From the NCBI RefSeq assembly GCF_004363245.1, contig NZ_SNYV01000016.1:362496-426495 (forward strand): a DNA stretch of 64,000 nucleotides, read 5' to 3'. A program made the translations under genes and the position numbers. Every line of letters begins with the position of its first letter. The first letter of the stretch is position 1. Below, in pieces: positions 17,499 through 26,290 of the stretch. This DNA comes from Sphingobacterium yanglingense. Lineage in GTDB: Bacteria > Bacteroidota > Bacteroidia > Sphingobacteriales > Sphingobacteriaceae. The notes beneath the pieces were generated by a model. The model was not told the DNA's origin and did no database searches. It saw only the letters and a list, made by a program, of their open reading frames with translations.

Positions 17499-18353
17499 CT
17501 ATAAATCCTTATCCATATATTCTTCCAAAGAAGATTTCAGTTGGTCTAAAAATGCGGTTCGGGAACCCGCACGGTATTTCATTCGGTGGAAAGAATTATG
17601 CAAATCCCCTAAGGTAATCTGAAATAGTTTTTCCAAAACCAAACTGATTTTTCGTATTCCTACTTTACCGTAGGAAAGAGAACCATTCGCATACAGAGCA
17701 TAAATCAGTTCTATCAGTGCATTTTTGGTATCCGTCCAAAGAATACCGTCTGATGAAATATCCCTTGCAGAAAGAGAACCTGCCATTTCATCATTATTGA
17801 TTTTTTGAAGTATGTAGGTGTAGAGTAACTCGTTGGCTATTATCCGAGCTACTTTGTTATCATAATAAGTTGAAAACAGCGGGTCAATTTCAAAAACAAA
17901 ACTATTCAGTCCATCGTGGAAATTGATGTTGCCCAATCTAAAATAGGTTTCATCACGGTCGGTTCTTCCTGACCGGTAATATCTGTAAAAATCTGAATTG
18001 TAAATATGTTCCCTATATTCCTGTTTTAATTCCTGCAACTGTTCTAAAAAATAGCTCGCATACATTTTCCCTCCGTCAACTGGACAAGCCGTCTGCATAC
18101 GGAATATCTTATTGTGGTAAATCAGTTTGGAGAGGATGTATGGCTTAATGTTGCGAAAGAAATTGATTTCCTCCCACTGGTTTTTAAAGCCCTGCGTTGT
18201 AACATCCTCTCTTATCGACGCCAAGTATTCTTGCAGGTATATGGTCATTTGGTACGCTTCATTAATCTCATTGGGTGCAGACAGCGAAATAGCGTTTTCT
18301 TTTCGCTGTATCTCCGAGATAATATGATTTAATGAAAATGCCCTACCTATCAA
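17499..18353 (-). CDS. rteC: RteC family protein of mobile elements
   Basis: 284 residues resembling RteC, the regulator of excision and transfer of CTnDOT-type elements. The characteristic stretches are seen: EAYQMTIYLQEYL, EINFFRNIKPYILSKLIYHNKIFRMQT, FYRYYRSGRTDRDETYFRLG and the C-terminal IRKISLVLEKLFQITLGDLHNSFHRMK. The start is a TTG at 18353, preceded in frame by a stop three codons upstream, so no ATG alternative exists near the N-terminus. RteA/RteB are absent. In the family, RteC promotes expression of the excision operon; here no excision operon is next to it. Confidence 0.87.
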   Translation of the reverse strand: MIGRAFSLNHIISEIQRKENAISLSAPNEINEAYQMTIYLQEYLASIREDVTTQGFKNQWEEINFFRNIKPYILSKLIYHNKIFRMQTACPVDGGKMYASYFLEQLQELKQEYREHIYNSDFYRYYRSGRTDRDETYFRLGNINFHDGLNSFVFEIDPLFSTYYDNKVARIIANELLYTYILQKINNDEMAGSLSARDISSDGILWTDTKNALIELIYALYANGSLSYGKVGIRKISLVLEKLFQITLGDLHNSFHRMKYRAGSRTAFLDQLKSSLEEYMDKDL

Positions 18354-18419
18354 ATCAGTTTATTTAAGTTTACCCCCCAAACATGTTACAATGAAAATGC
18401 TTAAATTACAATAACAAAC

Positions 18420-18459
18420 AAGAACTTAGGATGTAATATGTATCACATCCTAAGTTCTT
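18420..18459 (-). terminator. 15-bp perfect inverted repeat downstream of the lipoprotein gene
   Basis: Arms 18420-18434 and 18445-18459 (AAGAACTTAGGATGT and its exact complement) with a 10-nt loop, 34 bp past the stop of the minus-strand lipoprotein gene. No strong U-tract. Same architecture as the repeats at 11118 and 41212. Confidence 0.65.
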
Positions 18460-18492
18460 CAGTTTGACCGGTCTTTGGTCTTAATTCTACAA

Positions 18493-18906
18493 TTACTGTT
18501 TTTCTCCCTCAAAGCTATATGGGATTTCTAGTGTATTCACAACCAAATTTAATTTTTTCTCCGCAATTTTGTAACCAAACAGTCCCTGGGCATCGTCTCC
18601 ATTGACAAGCCCCGGTACATCAGCTTTTGCCCGGATGGTCCTGGAAGCTGCGTGTGAATAAGGTTCTCCAGCTTTAGCCTCAAATTTAAGTCGATTATCA
18701 TCTACTTTCGTGACAATTAATACAGCATTAAAGTAATTGACACCATCAATTCTATAGGCGCCCTTATATGTACCTACTGCAACGTCAATCGAACCTGTTC
18801 CCTGATTAGGGTTGTCATCATCTTTGCTGCAGCCCACAAAGGTTATGAGTGCAATCATCAAAACTAAAGTCTTGCAAAATCTAATCTTAAAATTTGTCTT
18901 TTTCAT
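18493..18906 (-). CDS. Small lipoprotein of unknown function
   Basis: 137 residues with a lipoprotein signal (residues 1-26, lipobox FVGC, then SKDDDNPNQG). The acidic linker after the cysteine is typical of surface-exposed lipoproteins in Bacteroidota. The mature domain has alternating beta patterns (GTYKGAYRIDGVNYFNAVLIVTKVDDNRLKFEA) and ends NTLEIPYSFEGEKQ, like a small lipocalin or beta-sandwich. It follows the serine hydrolase gene by 76 bp on the same strand, so it may be the last gene of the cargo operon. No family recognised. Confidence 0.7.
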   Translation of the reverse strand: MKKTNFKIRFCKTLVLMIALITFVGCSKDDDNPNQGTGSIDVAVGTYKGAYRIDGVNYFNAVLIVTKVDDNRLKFEAKAGEPYSHAASRTIRAKADVPGLVNGDDAQGLFGYKIAEKKLNLVVNTLEIPYSFEGEKQ

Positions 18907-18982
18907 ACTGTACTATATTTTATTATTAATTAATGTTAAACCAAATATTTCAGGATAAACCGCGATCTGTTCATTGATTCCA

Positions 18983-20893
18983 TCATTCCCAAGTTGCAAA
19001 GGGTATCAGATTATATGACCAGAGTGTTATAACGAATTGTGAAACCAAAACGATCAGCCAAAAATCAATGCAATTTATACTCTTACTTAGCGTTGATCCA
19101 TATTTTATCAGAGATATAAAACAACCAGCCGGAAGTAAAAAGGTACACGCATAGATCATCATAGTGGGCGGGGATTTATTTCCTATTCTTATCATATCAA
19201 TACTTGATACAAATAGTAAGGATAACGTGAACAATATCAACGTCGAAATACAGAACATAACTGGTGACATGAAATATTTCCATTTTCTCCTGAATAAATT
19301 AATGATGAAACTAAGAATCATGAGTAAAGCCGCGACGACCCCAAGAACAACACTGATCGTGCTCAGGTAGATTTTCCAGCTGCTTATCTTTTTTAAGGTC
19401 ATTGTGCCGGTTGTGAGAAATGTTACGCCCGATCCATCCTTATAGAACAAGTGGGAAGCTGCTGTTCTGCCCTGTGCAACAAACAGCGCGTTACCTATTG
19501 TCTTTGCAAAAATTTCTTTCTTTTGAAAGGGTCGGATAGAAATACCGTTTCCGCTATTTTTCACAACAGTATATCCGCTGATCACATCGATGAGTTCCAT
19601 GGGATGAATCTTTGTAAATACAGGGACATAATAGCCTTCCCATTCGGAATCCTGTACAGACGACGAACTCTTTACTGAACCGATTTGCACTCGTAAAGTG
19701 TCCAGATCCAGATGATCGATCAGGGTTTTATTGAACAGATCATAATCGGCGGTTTCGCTGTCCATATTATGCGCTATGAAAAATGCCTTTTTTTCTTTTG
19801 GAAAGAGGTAATACATCGCCCTGAAGCCAATCGTGTTTCCCGAATGGGCTATTCCGACAACACCATGGCGATCTCTGGATAGAGCTCCCAGAGAATAGCC
19901 CAATCTCAGTCCATTTTTTGCGGCAATCGTATTTACCGGTAATCCCATTTGATCGATGAACTCTTTTTTGATGAATTCCTGGTCATTTAATCGTCCACCG
20001 TTGAGCAAAAACTGCAAAAATGTTCCCATATCTTCAGCTGTAGTTGTAAACTGGCCTGCAGGGCGAACATAGATCGGCATAGCAAAGGCCGGATCTCCAT
20101 TGTCAAAATGCCCCATGGCCAGCTTTTTGTCTTCGTGCTGGGTTCTGAAATGGAAAGAGCTGTTCTTAAGACCAATTGGCCGGAGAAGGTTTCTGTCGAG
20201 ATAATCTTCGTATGGCTCCTTTACGATAGTATCTATCAGCATGCCTAGTAGCGTATATCCTATATTGGAGTAGGAAAACATTGTTCCGGGTTTAACATGT
20301 ACGTCCAGTACCTTAGGATTCCTTCCGTAAAACTCGTTTAATGGTGTTTGAGCGGTCGCCCCCGTACTGAAGAAGTGCCAAAGTCGAATGTCGGACATAC
20401 CAGAGGTATGGTCAAGCAGATGCCGAATCGTAACAGGGTTGGAACTTTCCCAAGGGTTGTCCATAGGCAGGTCTTTCAAATATTTCTTTATTGGATCATC
20501 CAGATCGAGCATATTGAGGGTAGCCAATCGCAAGATCCCTATTGCAAGGAAGGTCTTGGTTAAGGAACCCACATGAACTTTATCGTCCAAAAGCATTGGA
20601 TCGCCCGTCTCCAAATTTTTAAGTCCGGAGCTAAACGATGTAATGTGACTGTCTTTTATAGTCGAATAAACTGCGCCAGAGAGTTTCTCCTGTTTTAGGA
20701 GATCATCTATTTTACCTTGCAGGGATTGACTAGCAGCAGCTAACGGCAGGAGTATCCATAACAGGACATAACATGTTCTGAACATCCTCAAAAGGCTATC
20801 TGGTTTCCCAAAAGGTGCAATTTTACGCAACAGATAATTGAATGTCATTTTTTTATCCTTTGAAATCATTCCGGTGAAAGTCTCAGCTTTCAC
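18983..20893 (-). CDS. Class C beta-lactamase-like serine hydrolase with a C-terminal membrane domain
   Basis: 636 residues. A signal segment lies at about 38-56 (MFRTCYVLLWILLPLAAASQS, after a basic N-terminus). The penicillin-recognising fold shows S110-L-T-K113 (SxxK), Y208-S-N210 (YxN) and H350-S-G352 (KTG equivalent). Residues from about 500 to the end contain four hydrophobic segments (for example IYLSTISVVLGVVAALLMIL), so the catalytic domain is probably periplasmic and anchored by a membrane tail. Related proteins are esterases, D-aminopeptidases or PBP4*-like, rarely true beta-lactamases. Its start overlaps the esterase stop by 4 bp. The upstream partners are an esterase, a membrane protein and an ECF sigma. 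Confidence 0.85.
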   Translation of the reverse strand: MKAETFTGMISKDKKMTFNYLLRKIAPFGKPDSLLRMFRTCYVLLWILLPLAAASQSLQGKIDDLLKQEKLSGAVYSTIKDSHITSFSSGLKNLETGDPMLLDDKVHVGSLTKTFLAIGILRLATLNMLDLDDPIKKYLKDLPMDNPWESSNPVTIRHLLDHTSGMSDIRLWHFFSTGATAQTPLNEFYGRNPKVLDVHVKPGTMFSYSNIGYTLLGMLIDTIVKEPYEDYLDRNLLRPIGLKNSSFHFRTQHEDKKLAMGHFDNGDPAFAMPIYVRPAGQFTTTAEDMGTFLQFLLNGGRLNDQEFIKKEFIDQMGLPVNTIAAKNGLRLGYSLGALSRDRHGVVGIAHSGNTIGFRAMYYLFPKEKKAFFIAHNMDSETADYDLFNKTLIDHLDLDTLRVQIGSVKSSSSVQDSEWEGYYVPVFTKIHPMELIDVISGYTVVKNSGNGISIRPFQKKEIFAKTIGNALFVAQGRTAASHLFYKDGSGVTFLTTGTMTLKKISSWKIYLSTISVVLGVVAALLMILSFIINLFRRKWKYFMSPVMFCISTLILFTLSLLFVSSIDMIRIGNKSPPTMMIYACTFLLPAGCFISLIKYGSTLSKSINCIDFWLIVLVSQFVITLWSYNLIPFATWE

Positions 20894-21753
20894 TGATTTT
20901 TATTGAAAAAGTTCCACATATATTCATTGATATCGAGTTCCTTTGATGTAGGCCCGATCGGAAGGCCAATATTAAAGTCATCTGCTCCAGGCCATGTGTG
21001 TCCACCATCTTCGATCGTGATCAATGTCAAGTTTCGATCCCAGCTTTGTGATTCCAGGATCGTGACCGATTTGCCATGTACAGACTTTCTGTCCATATGC
21101 AGAGGCTTAGCATCTGCTATATTAAAGAGGTTCGTTTTCCAAAACTCATAAGTATCCTTAGCTGAAAAATAGCCACCTTTCTTTCCATCATAATTGACTA
21201 ACTGATCTACCTTTCCGTTCACCATAAGGACAGAAATTGGGTTTTGAGGCTTATGATAAACGGCCACTGAATCAGGAAGGTTTGCGCCGATGCTTGCGAT
21301 CGCTGAGAATCTATGTGGCAGTTCTGATGCAATCCTATGGCAGAAAAATCCTCCACGGGACAGTCCGGTAGCGAATACCTTGTTCTCTATAATTTTATGT
21401 TCCTTTTCGATATGCGAAAGAAGGCTGTCAACGAAACCTATATCGTCAGTTCCATCCCTGTAGGACATGCCATAGCCTACATTCCAATCTTCGTTTATCC
21501 CCTTTGGATAGACAACGATAAATCCATGCCTGTCAGCTGTTCTGTTCATACCTGTATAGAGCATCTGCTCAGCAGGTGTCATCCCCCCACCATGGAAATT
21601 GAACACTATCGGGTAAGATCTATCAACTGAATAGCCTTTCGGAGTATAGATAATGTATTTCCTATTAACTCCTTTAAAGAGGATGCTTTTTGTTTGACCA
21701 AACCCAAAAAATGGAATATAGATCAATAAAAGAAAAACTATATTTTTAATCAT
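20890..21753 (-). CDS. Secreted PHB-depolymerase/feruloyl-esterase-like alpha/beta hydrolase
   Basis: 287 residues with a signal peptide (residues 1-20, ending FGFGQ). The oxyanion loop HGGG (54-57), nucleophile S132 in GLSRGG, acid D in 'GKVDQLVNYDG' and catalytic H in 'GGHTWPGAD' are the marks of the LpqC/esterase-PHB family. It should hydrolyse ester bonds of a periplasmic or extracellular substrate; the natural substrate is not evident. The 8-bp overlap with the upstream membrane-protein gene and the 4-bp overlap with the serine hydrolase show one tightly coupled operon. Confidence 0.88.
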   Translation of the reverse strand: MIKNIVFLLLIYIPFFGFGQTKSILFKGVNRKYIIYTPKGYSVDRSYPIVFNFHGGGMTPAEQMLYTGMNRTADRHGFIVVYPKGINEDWNVGYGMSYRDGTDDIGFVDSLLSHIEKEHKIIENKVFATGLSRGGFFCHRIASELPHRFSAIASIGANLPDSVAVYHKPQNPISVLMVNGKVDQLVNYDGKKGGYFSAKDTYEFWKTNLFNIADAKPLHMDRKSVHGKSVTILESQSWDRNLTLITIEDGGHTWPGADDFNIGLPIGPTSKELDINEYMWNFFNKNQ

Positions 21754-22333
21754 ATTGCAAAATTTCTGCTATTTTGGACGATAATCTTTGGTTCTTTCTT
21801 TTTATCCTTTTCCAAAGGATTTGTTTCAATATTGTCCATAGAATGCCTGTAAGGATCAATAATAATGCTGATGACAGTATAACGCTGACAGGAGAGGGAA
21901 GCAATGAATCTAAAAAATAGAGAAAAACCGCAATCAGAAAAAATGTTGACACTATACAGAACATCATCAGCTCACGTTGCCCTTGCTTAATATGGATATC
22001 TGGAAGGGTCCGGATAAAATCGGTACTGTTTGACAGATATTCTTTTCGTTCTCTCGTAATCCTCCGCCAAGAATATCCGAATAGATGAACCGATATCACG
22101 AGCAGGATAATCTCTGAAATGCTTTTGCTCATGCTGTTCAATTCATCTGTATAGATGACGTAGACAAAGCTTATTCCTGAGAAAAGTATAACGGCAATGG
22201 ACCAGAGGAAAACAATTATTCTTTTCCTTTTTCTCCAATGTTGCAGAGTTTGGTTAAAATCATAGAACGATTCATTCGGATCTATCTCCAATGATTGCCA
22301 AGTTTTTTTTAAGTCCAAGATATCCTTATTCAT
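21746..22333 (-). CDS. Membrane protein, putative anti-sigma partner of the adjacent ECF sigma
   Basis: 195 residues with four likely membrane segments: about 35-55 (IIVFLWSIAVILFSGISFVYVIY), 70-88 (SEIILLVISVHLFGYSW), 122-141 (MMFCIVSTFFLIAVFLYFL) and 147-165 (VSVILSSALLLILTGILWTIL). The cytoplasmic N-terminus (MNKDILDLKKTWQSLEID) is of the size used by anti-sigma factors to bind sigma. The gene overlaps the sigma gene by 8 bp. The anti-sigma role is inferred from position and topology only; there is no zinc-binding HxxxCxxC motif. Confidence 0.75.
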   Translation of the reverse strand: MNKDILDLKKTWQSLEIDPNESFYDFNQTLQHWRKRKRIIVFLWSIAVILFSGISFVYVIYTDELNSMSKSISEIILLVISVHLFGYSWRRITRERKEYLSNSTDFIRTLPDIHIKQGQRELMMFCIVSTFFLIAVFLYFLDSLLPSPVSVILSSALLLILTGILWTILKQILWKRIKRKNQRLSSKIAEILQYD

Positions 22334-22799
22334 CTTCCTTCATTTTTTTCGATAACACTTCTTTTATCCTATGGATCCGAACCCGTATGTTTGAGTGGCT
22401 CAGTCCTAATATTTCAGCAATTTTATCCTGCTTTAGATCCTCCAGATAAAAGCCTATTATCAGCCTGTCCATATCCGGAAGTTCAGCTATGCAACGGTGG
22501 AGTCGAACAAAGTTAGTCTCCTCCAGACGAGGATCTAGTTCCTCATGATCAAAAAAACTATATTCCCTAACAAGTTGTTTTTTCTTTTCGTTCTCGATCT
22601 GCCTGAGGCATTTGTTGCTCGCAATTCTGTATATCCATCCAGCTATATTTTCTTTATGTTTGAGCTCATTCAAGTTCGTGAATACGGTAATAAAAGTATC
22701 CTGCATCACGTCTTTGGCTTTTTCTGTATCATTGAAATAGCCAAAGCAAACCCTGAATATTTTACTCGAGTACTTTTTATATAGATTTTCGAATTCCAT
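22326..22799 (-). CDS. ECF RNA polymerase sigma factor of the cargo operon
   Basis: 157 residues. Region 2 spans about 5-70 (FENLYKKYSSKIFRVCFGYF, AKDVMQDTFITVFTNL, GWIYRIASNKCLRQI) and region 4 about 100-150 (ELPDMDRLIIGFYLEDLKQDKIAEILGLSHSNIRVRIHRIKEVL). It is the first gene of an overlapping four-gene set and presumably directs its own operon and perhaps other targets. It is distinct from the SusCD-linked sigma at 10574. Confidence 0.9.
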   Translation of the reverse strand: MEFENLYKKYSSKIFRVCFGYFNDTEKAKDVMQDTFITVFTNLNELKHKENIAGWIYRIASNKCLRQIENEKKKQLVREYSFFDHEELDPRLEETNFVRLHRCIAELPDMDRLIIGFYLEDLKQDKIAEILGLSHSNIRVRIHRIKEVLSKKMKEDE

Positions 22800-23197
22800 T
22801 AAAATAGATTTCCATTATACATAGATAAATACAGAAGAACTTAAAATGTTACAGATTATGGACAAAAAAATCTGCATCTAGATACCTTATTTAAAGATAG
22901 AATGATAATATCTTATTTGATCTGCAAGTTCTACTGATTGAGTCCATTTGTCTTACTTAGTAGCATACGACCATCTTGACTAATTCTTTAATTAAATCAA
23001 CAACCGGAAAGCCCTAATGATATTGTAATCTTCCCTGAAAATAGTTACGATTTTTAATGTAGTTTATTGACCATTTCGTGCCATATTGTGATAAAGGTTG
23101 TTGTCACAATTTCCTACACTTATATTATAGACAAATTTATATTTTAAGTTTAAAATGAGCTATTGACATCATACAAAATGTATTTTTCAATATACTT
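22800..23197. other. Intergenic gap between the cargo sigma gene and mobB
   Basis: 398 bp, A/T rich, without a convincing gene, tRNA or strong hairpin. It should hold the promoter of the sigma operon (minus strand, near 22810-22860) and the 3' end of the mobB message. I saw no clear TAnnTTTG element. Confidence 0.4.
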
Positions 23198-24460
23198 TCA
23201 CAACCTCCTCCCTTTCTTCTTTTTCTTCCTCATTCGATTAGCAAACTGTTCTTCCTCGTAATCTACGCCCTGTGCATCGGGTAACAGGCTGAATAATCCC
23301 AAATCGAAATTAGACGAATGTTCCTGCGGAATAAACCCAAAAAGGTCTTTTGGTTGGTTGTCTATTGTGTTCGTATTGGAAACTGGGCTGTCCTGTATCT
23401 TCAATTCGGGCTTATTTCCGTTGTTCCACCAATCGTTAAAGACATTTGCCGATAGGTCTCTATCCAAAGCTGAACCATTCCAAACGCTACGGCTCTCGTG
23501 GTCAATAAAGGTCATACCGTAAATTCGTCCTTCAATATTACGTCTTACAACGGTATTGATGCCTTGCTCGGTCAATTGCTTTCTAAAATCTGTTTCGTTA
23601 TTTGTGGTATGTATGGCAAGTTCTATCGTGTTTTTCAGGATACTCCTTGCAGGGTTGGTTTTCATTTTCTCTTTGGACTGTTCAAAGTGTTTTTGCAGTT
23701 GTGCTACGCCTGCATCTTTTCCGAAAAGCGATGCTTTGAACGGATTGCTTGCTTTGTTGCCATTGTCATCCAATGCCACATAGACCAATCCGTTTACGGT
23801 CTGACCGTTCCGCTTGCCTTTGACTTCTTCCGCTATAATGTTGAATAGCGACAGCAAAGCATTATAGCTTCCCATAGTCGGAAAGCTGTAATACTTTGTT
23901 AGATGCCGCACTACAGAAGCAATCTGACTTTTGATGTCGCCTTTGTGGTAATCCACAGGTTTGAAAACTTTGTTGGCTTGTTTCTGCTCTTGTTCGGTGG
24001 CTTTTTGCAGGTTATATTTCGTTTCCAAATCCCGACAGATTGCCATTGAGCGAGGGTGGTCGTAATCATCGGGGATTTTCTTTCCGTCAATTCCCACACA
24101 GGTCGAAACGATATGGATATGCGTTCGGTCAATATCCGTATGTTTGAAAACAATATATGGCTGATTGCTGTAGCCCATACGCTCCATATATTCCTGTGCC
24201 ATTTCTGTAAATTGATTATCGCTGATTTTATCCGCAGGATCTGGGTTCAGCGATATATGGCGTACCGTCTTTTCTGTTTTGATATTTGCTGATAAATATG
24301 GTTCAAAGCATTTATTAAAATACGCTACAGAATACCTGCCGTCCATTGTATTGGGTATCCTGTTCAGCAACAAAACTTCTCCATTTTCCTTGTCCACTTT
24401 TTGCTGATTGTACAAAATCGCTCCGTACATATTGCTTCCCTTTCCGATTTTTGCAATCAT
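23198..24460 (-). CDS. mobB: MobB-type relaxase/mobilisation nuclease
   Basis: 420 residues. The N-terminal relaxase domain has the three-histidine metal motif at H107, H114 and H116 (KHTDIDRTHIHIVST), with the N-terminal MIAKIGKGSNMYGAILYN typical of Bacteroidota relaxases (BfmB/NBU type). The tail is basic (RMRKKKKKGRRL). It should nick oriT and lead single-stranded DNA through a helper conjugation system. MobA lies 4 bp upstream on the same strand. Function and family are clear; the nick site is not determined. Confidence 0.92.
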   Translation of the reverse strand: MIAKIGKGSNMYGAILYNQQKVDKENGEVLLLNRIPNTMDGRYSVAYFNKCFEPYLSANIKTEKTVRHISLNPDPADKISDNQFTEMAQEYMERMGYSNQPYIVFKHTDIDRTHIHIVSTCVGIDGKKIPDDYDHPRSMAICRDLETKYNLQKATEQEQKQANKVFKPVDYHKGDIKSQIASVVRHLTKYYSFPTMGSYNALLSLFNIIAEEVKGKRNGQTVNGLVYVALDDNGNKASNPFKASLFGKDAGVAQLQKHFEQSKEKMKTNPARSILKNTIELAIHTTNNETDFRKQLTEQGINTVVRRNIEGRIYGMTFIDHESRSVWNGSALDRDLSANVFNDWWNNGNKPELKIQDSPVSNTNTIDNQPKDLFGFIPQEHSSNFDLGLFSLLPDAQGVDYEEEQFANRMRKKKKKGRRL

Positions 24461-24464
24461 ATTT

Positions 24465-24899
24465 CTACTCTTTGTTTAGGTATTTCTTTTCAAATTCATC
24501 GGAAAGAATTAAAACCTTTAGCAACAGTTCTTTCATTTCTGCTGTCTGTTTCTCCAATTTATAGAGGTATGCCGATGCTTTTTTATCCGAAAAATTGGCG
24601 TTCAACAGCTTTACAATCTGATTGTAATTAGTTGCTATTCCCCGAAACTGACCGAAAAATTTGGTCAGTCCTGTGTGATATTCAACTGCATTCATATCAA
24701 TTTTTACGGTCTTTACTGTCTTCTGAAAGATGCAAGCCGTAATGAAATGTGCCATTATCTTCATTCCCGATTGGTCAAAGAGGGCAAGAAACTTGGCATT
24801 GTCTTCTGCATTCAGGTTAATGGAATACCGATTGACCGCAGGGTCATTCTTCGGTTTCCTTCCTGTTTTCCTAATCTGTTTTCTGTTCTTCTCTTCCAT
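24465..24899 (-). CDS. mobA: MobA-type relaxosome DNA-binding protein
   Basis: 144 residues; basic N-terminus (EEKNRKQIRKTGRKPKNDP), then a ribbon-helix-helix-like segment (RYSINLNAEDNAKFLALFDQSG) and the MobC-like region FFGQFRGIATNYNQIVKLLN. It binds oriT beside the relaxase. Translationally close to mobB (4-bp gap). It faces the 500-bp hairpin-rich spacer that likely contains oriT. Confidence 0.87.
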   Translation of the reverse strand: MEEKNRKQIRKTGRKPKNDPAVNRYSINLNAEDNAKFLALFDQSGMKIMAHFITACIFQKTVKTVKIDMNAVEYHTGLTKFFGQFRGIATNYNQIVKLLNANFSDKKASAYLYKLEKQTAEMKELLLKVLILSDEFEKKYLNKE

Positions 24900-24919
24900 A
24901 ATAAATCCATTTTAATGTT

Positions 24920-25130
24920 AAACCAAAACTGCGACTTCGGAGCGGTTTTCAGCCTCCTGCAAGGGCAAGTGCTTTTGAGGTACTGAAATTCATTTCGAGG
25001 ACCTCAAGAGATAACTTGCTCTGAACAGGGGTTCAGAAAAATCCGTCCTGCAAACGGATTCGGGTCAGCTGAAAAAACCAGTCGCTTTAGATACAAATTT
25101 CGGTAAGACTATTTGAATAACAGCGGTTTA
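24920..25130. other. Hairpin cluster upstream of mobA, candidate oriT
   Basis: Three inverted repeats lie close together: TTGAGGT (24975-24981) with ACCTCAA (25001-25007); CTGAAC (25021-25026) with GTTCAG (25031-25036); AATCCGT (25040-25046) with ACGGATT (25054-25060). The location upstream of mobA-mobB is where Bacteroidota mobilisable elements keep oriT. The nick site cannot be assigned by eye. Confidence 0.5.
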
Positions 25131-25322
25131 CAAGCATGACAATGAACGCCAAATATTGCCATTGAATGCCACCCTCATTAAGATTACGACTGCTTTTGTT
25201 TCCTTTGTATTTGGTTAGCTGGCTGATTGTCTATATTCTTAACTAGGTAAGCAATCAGCAAAAATACCGACAGCAAATCTGCGTGATTGAATGCAGACGA
25301 ATTACACACTTTTCAGTTAACG

Positions 25323-25422
25323 AAACAGCTAATTAAGGGTATGCAGGTGCATAGGTAGATAGGTCGTTGCATAGGTGCAATAGTACATACAACTGACTGC
25401 TTAGCTAGCCAAACAGCTAATT
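25323..25422. repeat. Short direct repeats in the mobA-DUF3408 spacer
   Basis: AAACAGCTAATT occurs at 25323-25334 and 25411-25422; between them GCATAGGT is present at about 25349 and 25369 with an ATAGGT variant between. They may be binding sites for MobA or the DUF3408 protein. The remaining part of the spacer holds no gene. Confidence 0.5.
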
Positions 25423-25447
25423 GGATATAATATTAACATTAAGAGAT

Positions 25448-25906
25448 ATGATACACGAAGAAAACAAAAATCAGCAACCCGGAAAAGAGGATTTTTCTAT
25501 TGAAAATTTCCTAACTGATGAAAAGAAAAAAACTGAACAGGAGCAGAATGCTTTACCGCATAGTGATGACCTTACTGCAATCGAAACAGACGAAAAACCT
25601 GTAGAAACAGAAGATACAAAACCGATTGTAGGTAATGTAAAAAGAACCGTTTCAAAATCAAGGAAGTTGACTAAAGAGGATTATTGCGTAGCGTTCTTTA
25701 AAATCCCTAAAAGGAATGCAAGTAAAGGCAAATCGGTCTATGTACGGCAGGAACACCACGAAACATTCAACAGGCTTACCAACATTATGGGTATCGACAA
25801 GCTAACGATTTATGCGTATCTGGACAACATTATCGAATATCATTTTCAGGAGTTCGGGGAGCTGATTAAGGAAATTTATAACGAAAAACATAAACCGTTG
25901 TTTTGA
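25448..25906 (+). CDS. DUF3408-family conjugative-element protein
   Basis: 152 residues from the ATG at 25448 (MIHEENKNQQ); the 9 codons upstream from 25421 are A/T-rich leader. An acidic disordered first half is followed by a basic segment (VKRTVSKSRKLTKEDYC) and the ribbon-helix-helix-like C-terminus (KGKSVYVRQEHHETFNRLTN, LTIYAYLDNIIEYHFQEFGE) typical of DUF3408. In conjugative transposons such genes sit between traA/parA and the tra operon; here neither neighbour exists. It probably binds DNA at or near oriT. Confidence 0.85.
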   Translation: MIHEENKNQQPGKEDFSIENFLTDEKKKTEQEQNALPHSDDLTAIETDEKPVETEDTKPIVGNVKRTVSKSRKLTKEDYCVAFFKIPKRNASKGKSVYVRQEHHETFNRLTNIMGIDKLTIYAYLDNIIEYHFQEFGELIKEIYNEKHKPLF

Positions 25907-25954
25907 TAACCGCCCATTAGTAAAGATGCGTAATTTTCGCTCAAAAATTATTTT

Positions 25955-26097
25955 CAAAACAAAAAAACAGAAAAAAAAGAAAGCCATTTTAACAAGGCGG
26001 ACAGGCGAAAAAATAAAAAGGAAACGGAATAAGTCCCGAAGGGTGGTAGGGCAACAGATTAACCAGGCGAAGCCACCTTTTTGCCCTGCCATTATGC
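25955..26097. repeat. Right copy of the two-part repeat module
   Basis: Carries the same A-rich 34-bp block (25955-25988) and the exact 18-bp block (26029-26046) seen near 17.4 kb. The stretch between 26046 and 26090 can fold further (GGTAGGGCAA with TTGCCCTGCC), and the short tails GGCGAAGCCA and CCATTATGC are kept. It follows the DUF3408 gene. The rest of the 25907-26290 gap has no gene. Confidence 0.75.
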
Positions 26098-26290
26098 CGT
26101 AAGCTTTTGGTTGGGTGGTGCGGAGAGTGTCCGCCTTAAATTTGCAACCTTTTTATTCTTTTTTGGGAAACACTTTTCAAATATTCCTTTTATCAAAACG
26201 CCTCTGAACGCCAAATACTACCTTTGACGGCAACAAACTAAGCTCAACCTGCTTGCCAGCCTAACTTTAGTCAGAACAAAAAGTTAGGCA

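Noticed and set aside
18983..20893. Acquired class C beta-lactamase resistance gene
   Set aside because: The SxxK, YxN and HSG motifs and the four-helix tail fit PBP4*/esterase-like proteins better; resistance cannot be claimed from sequence alone.
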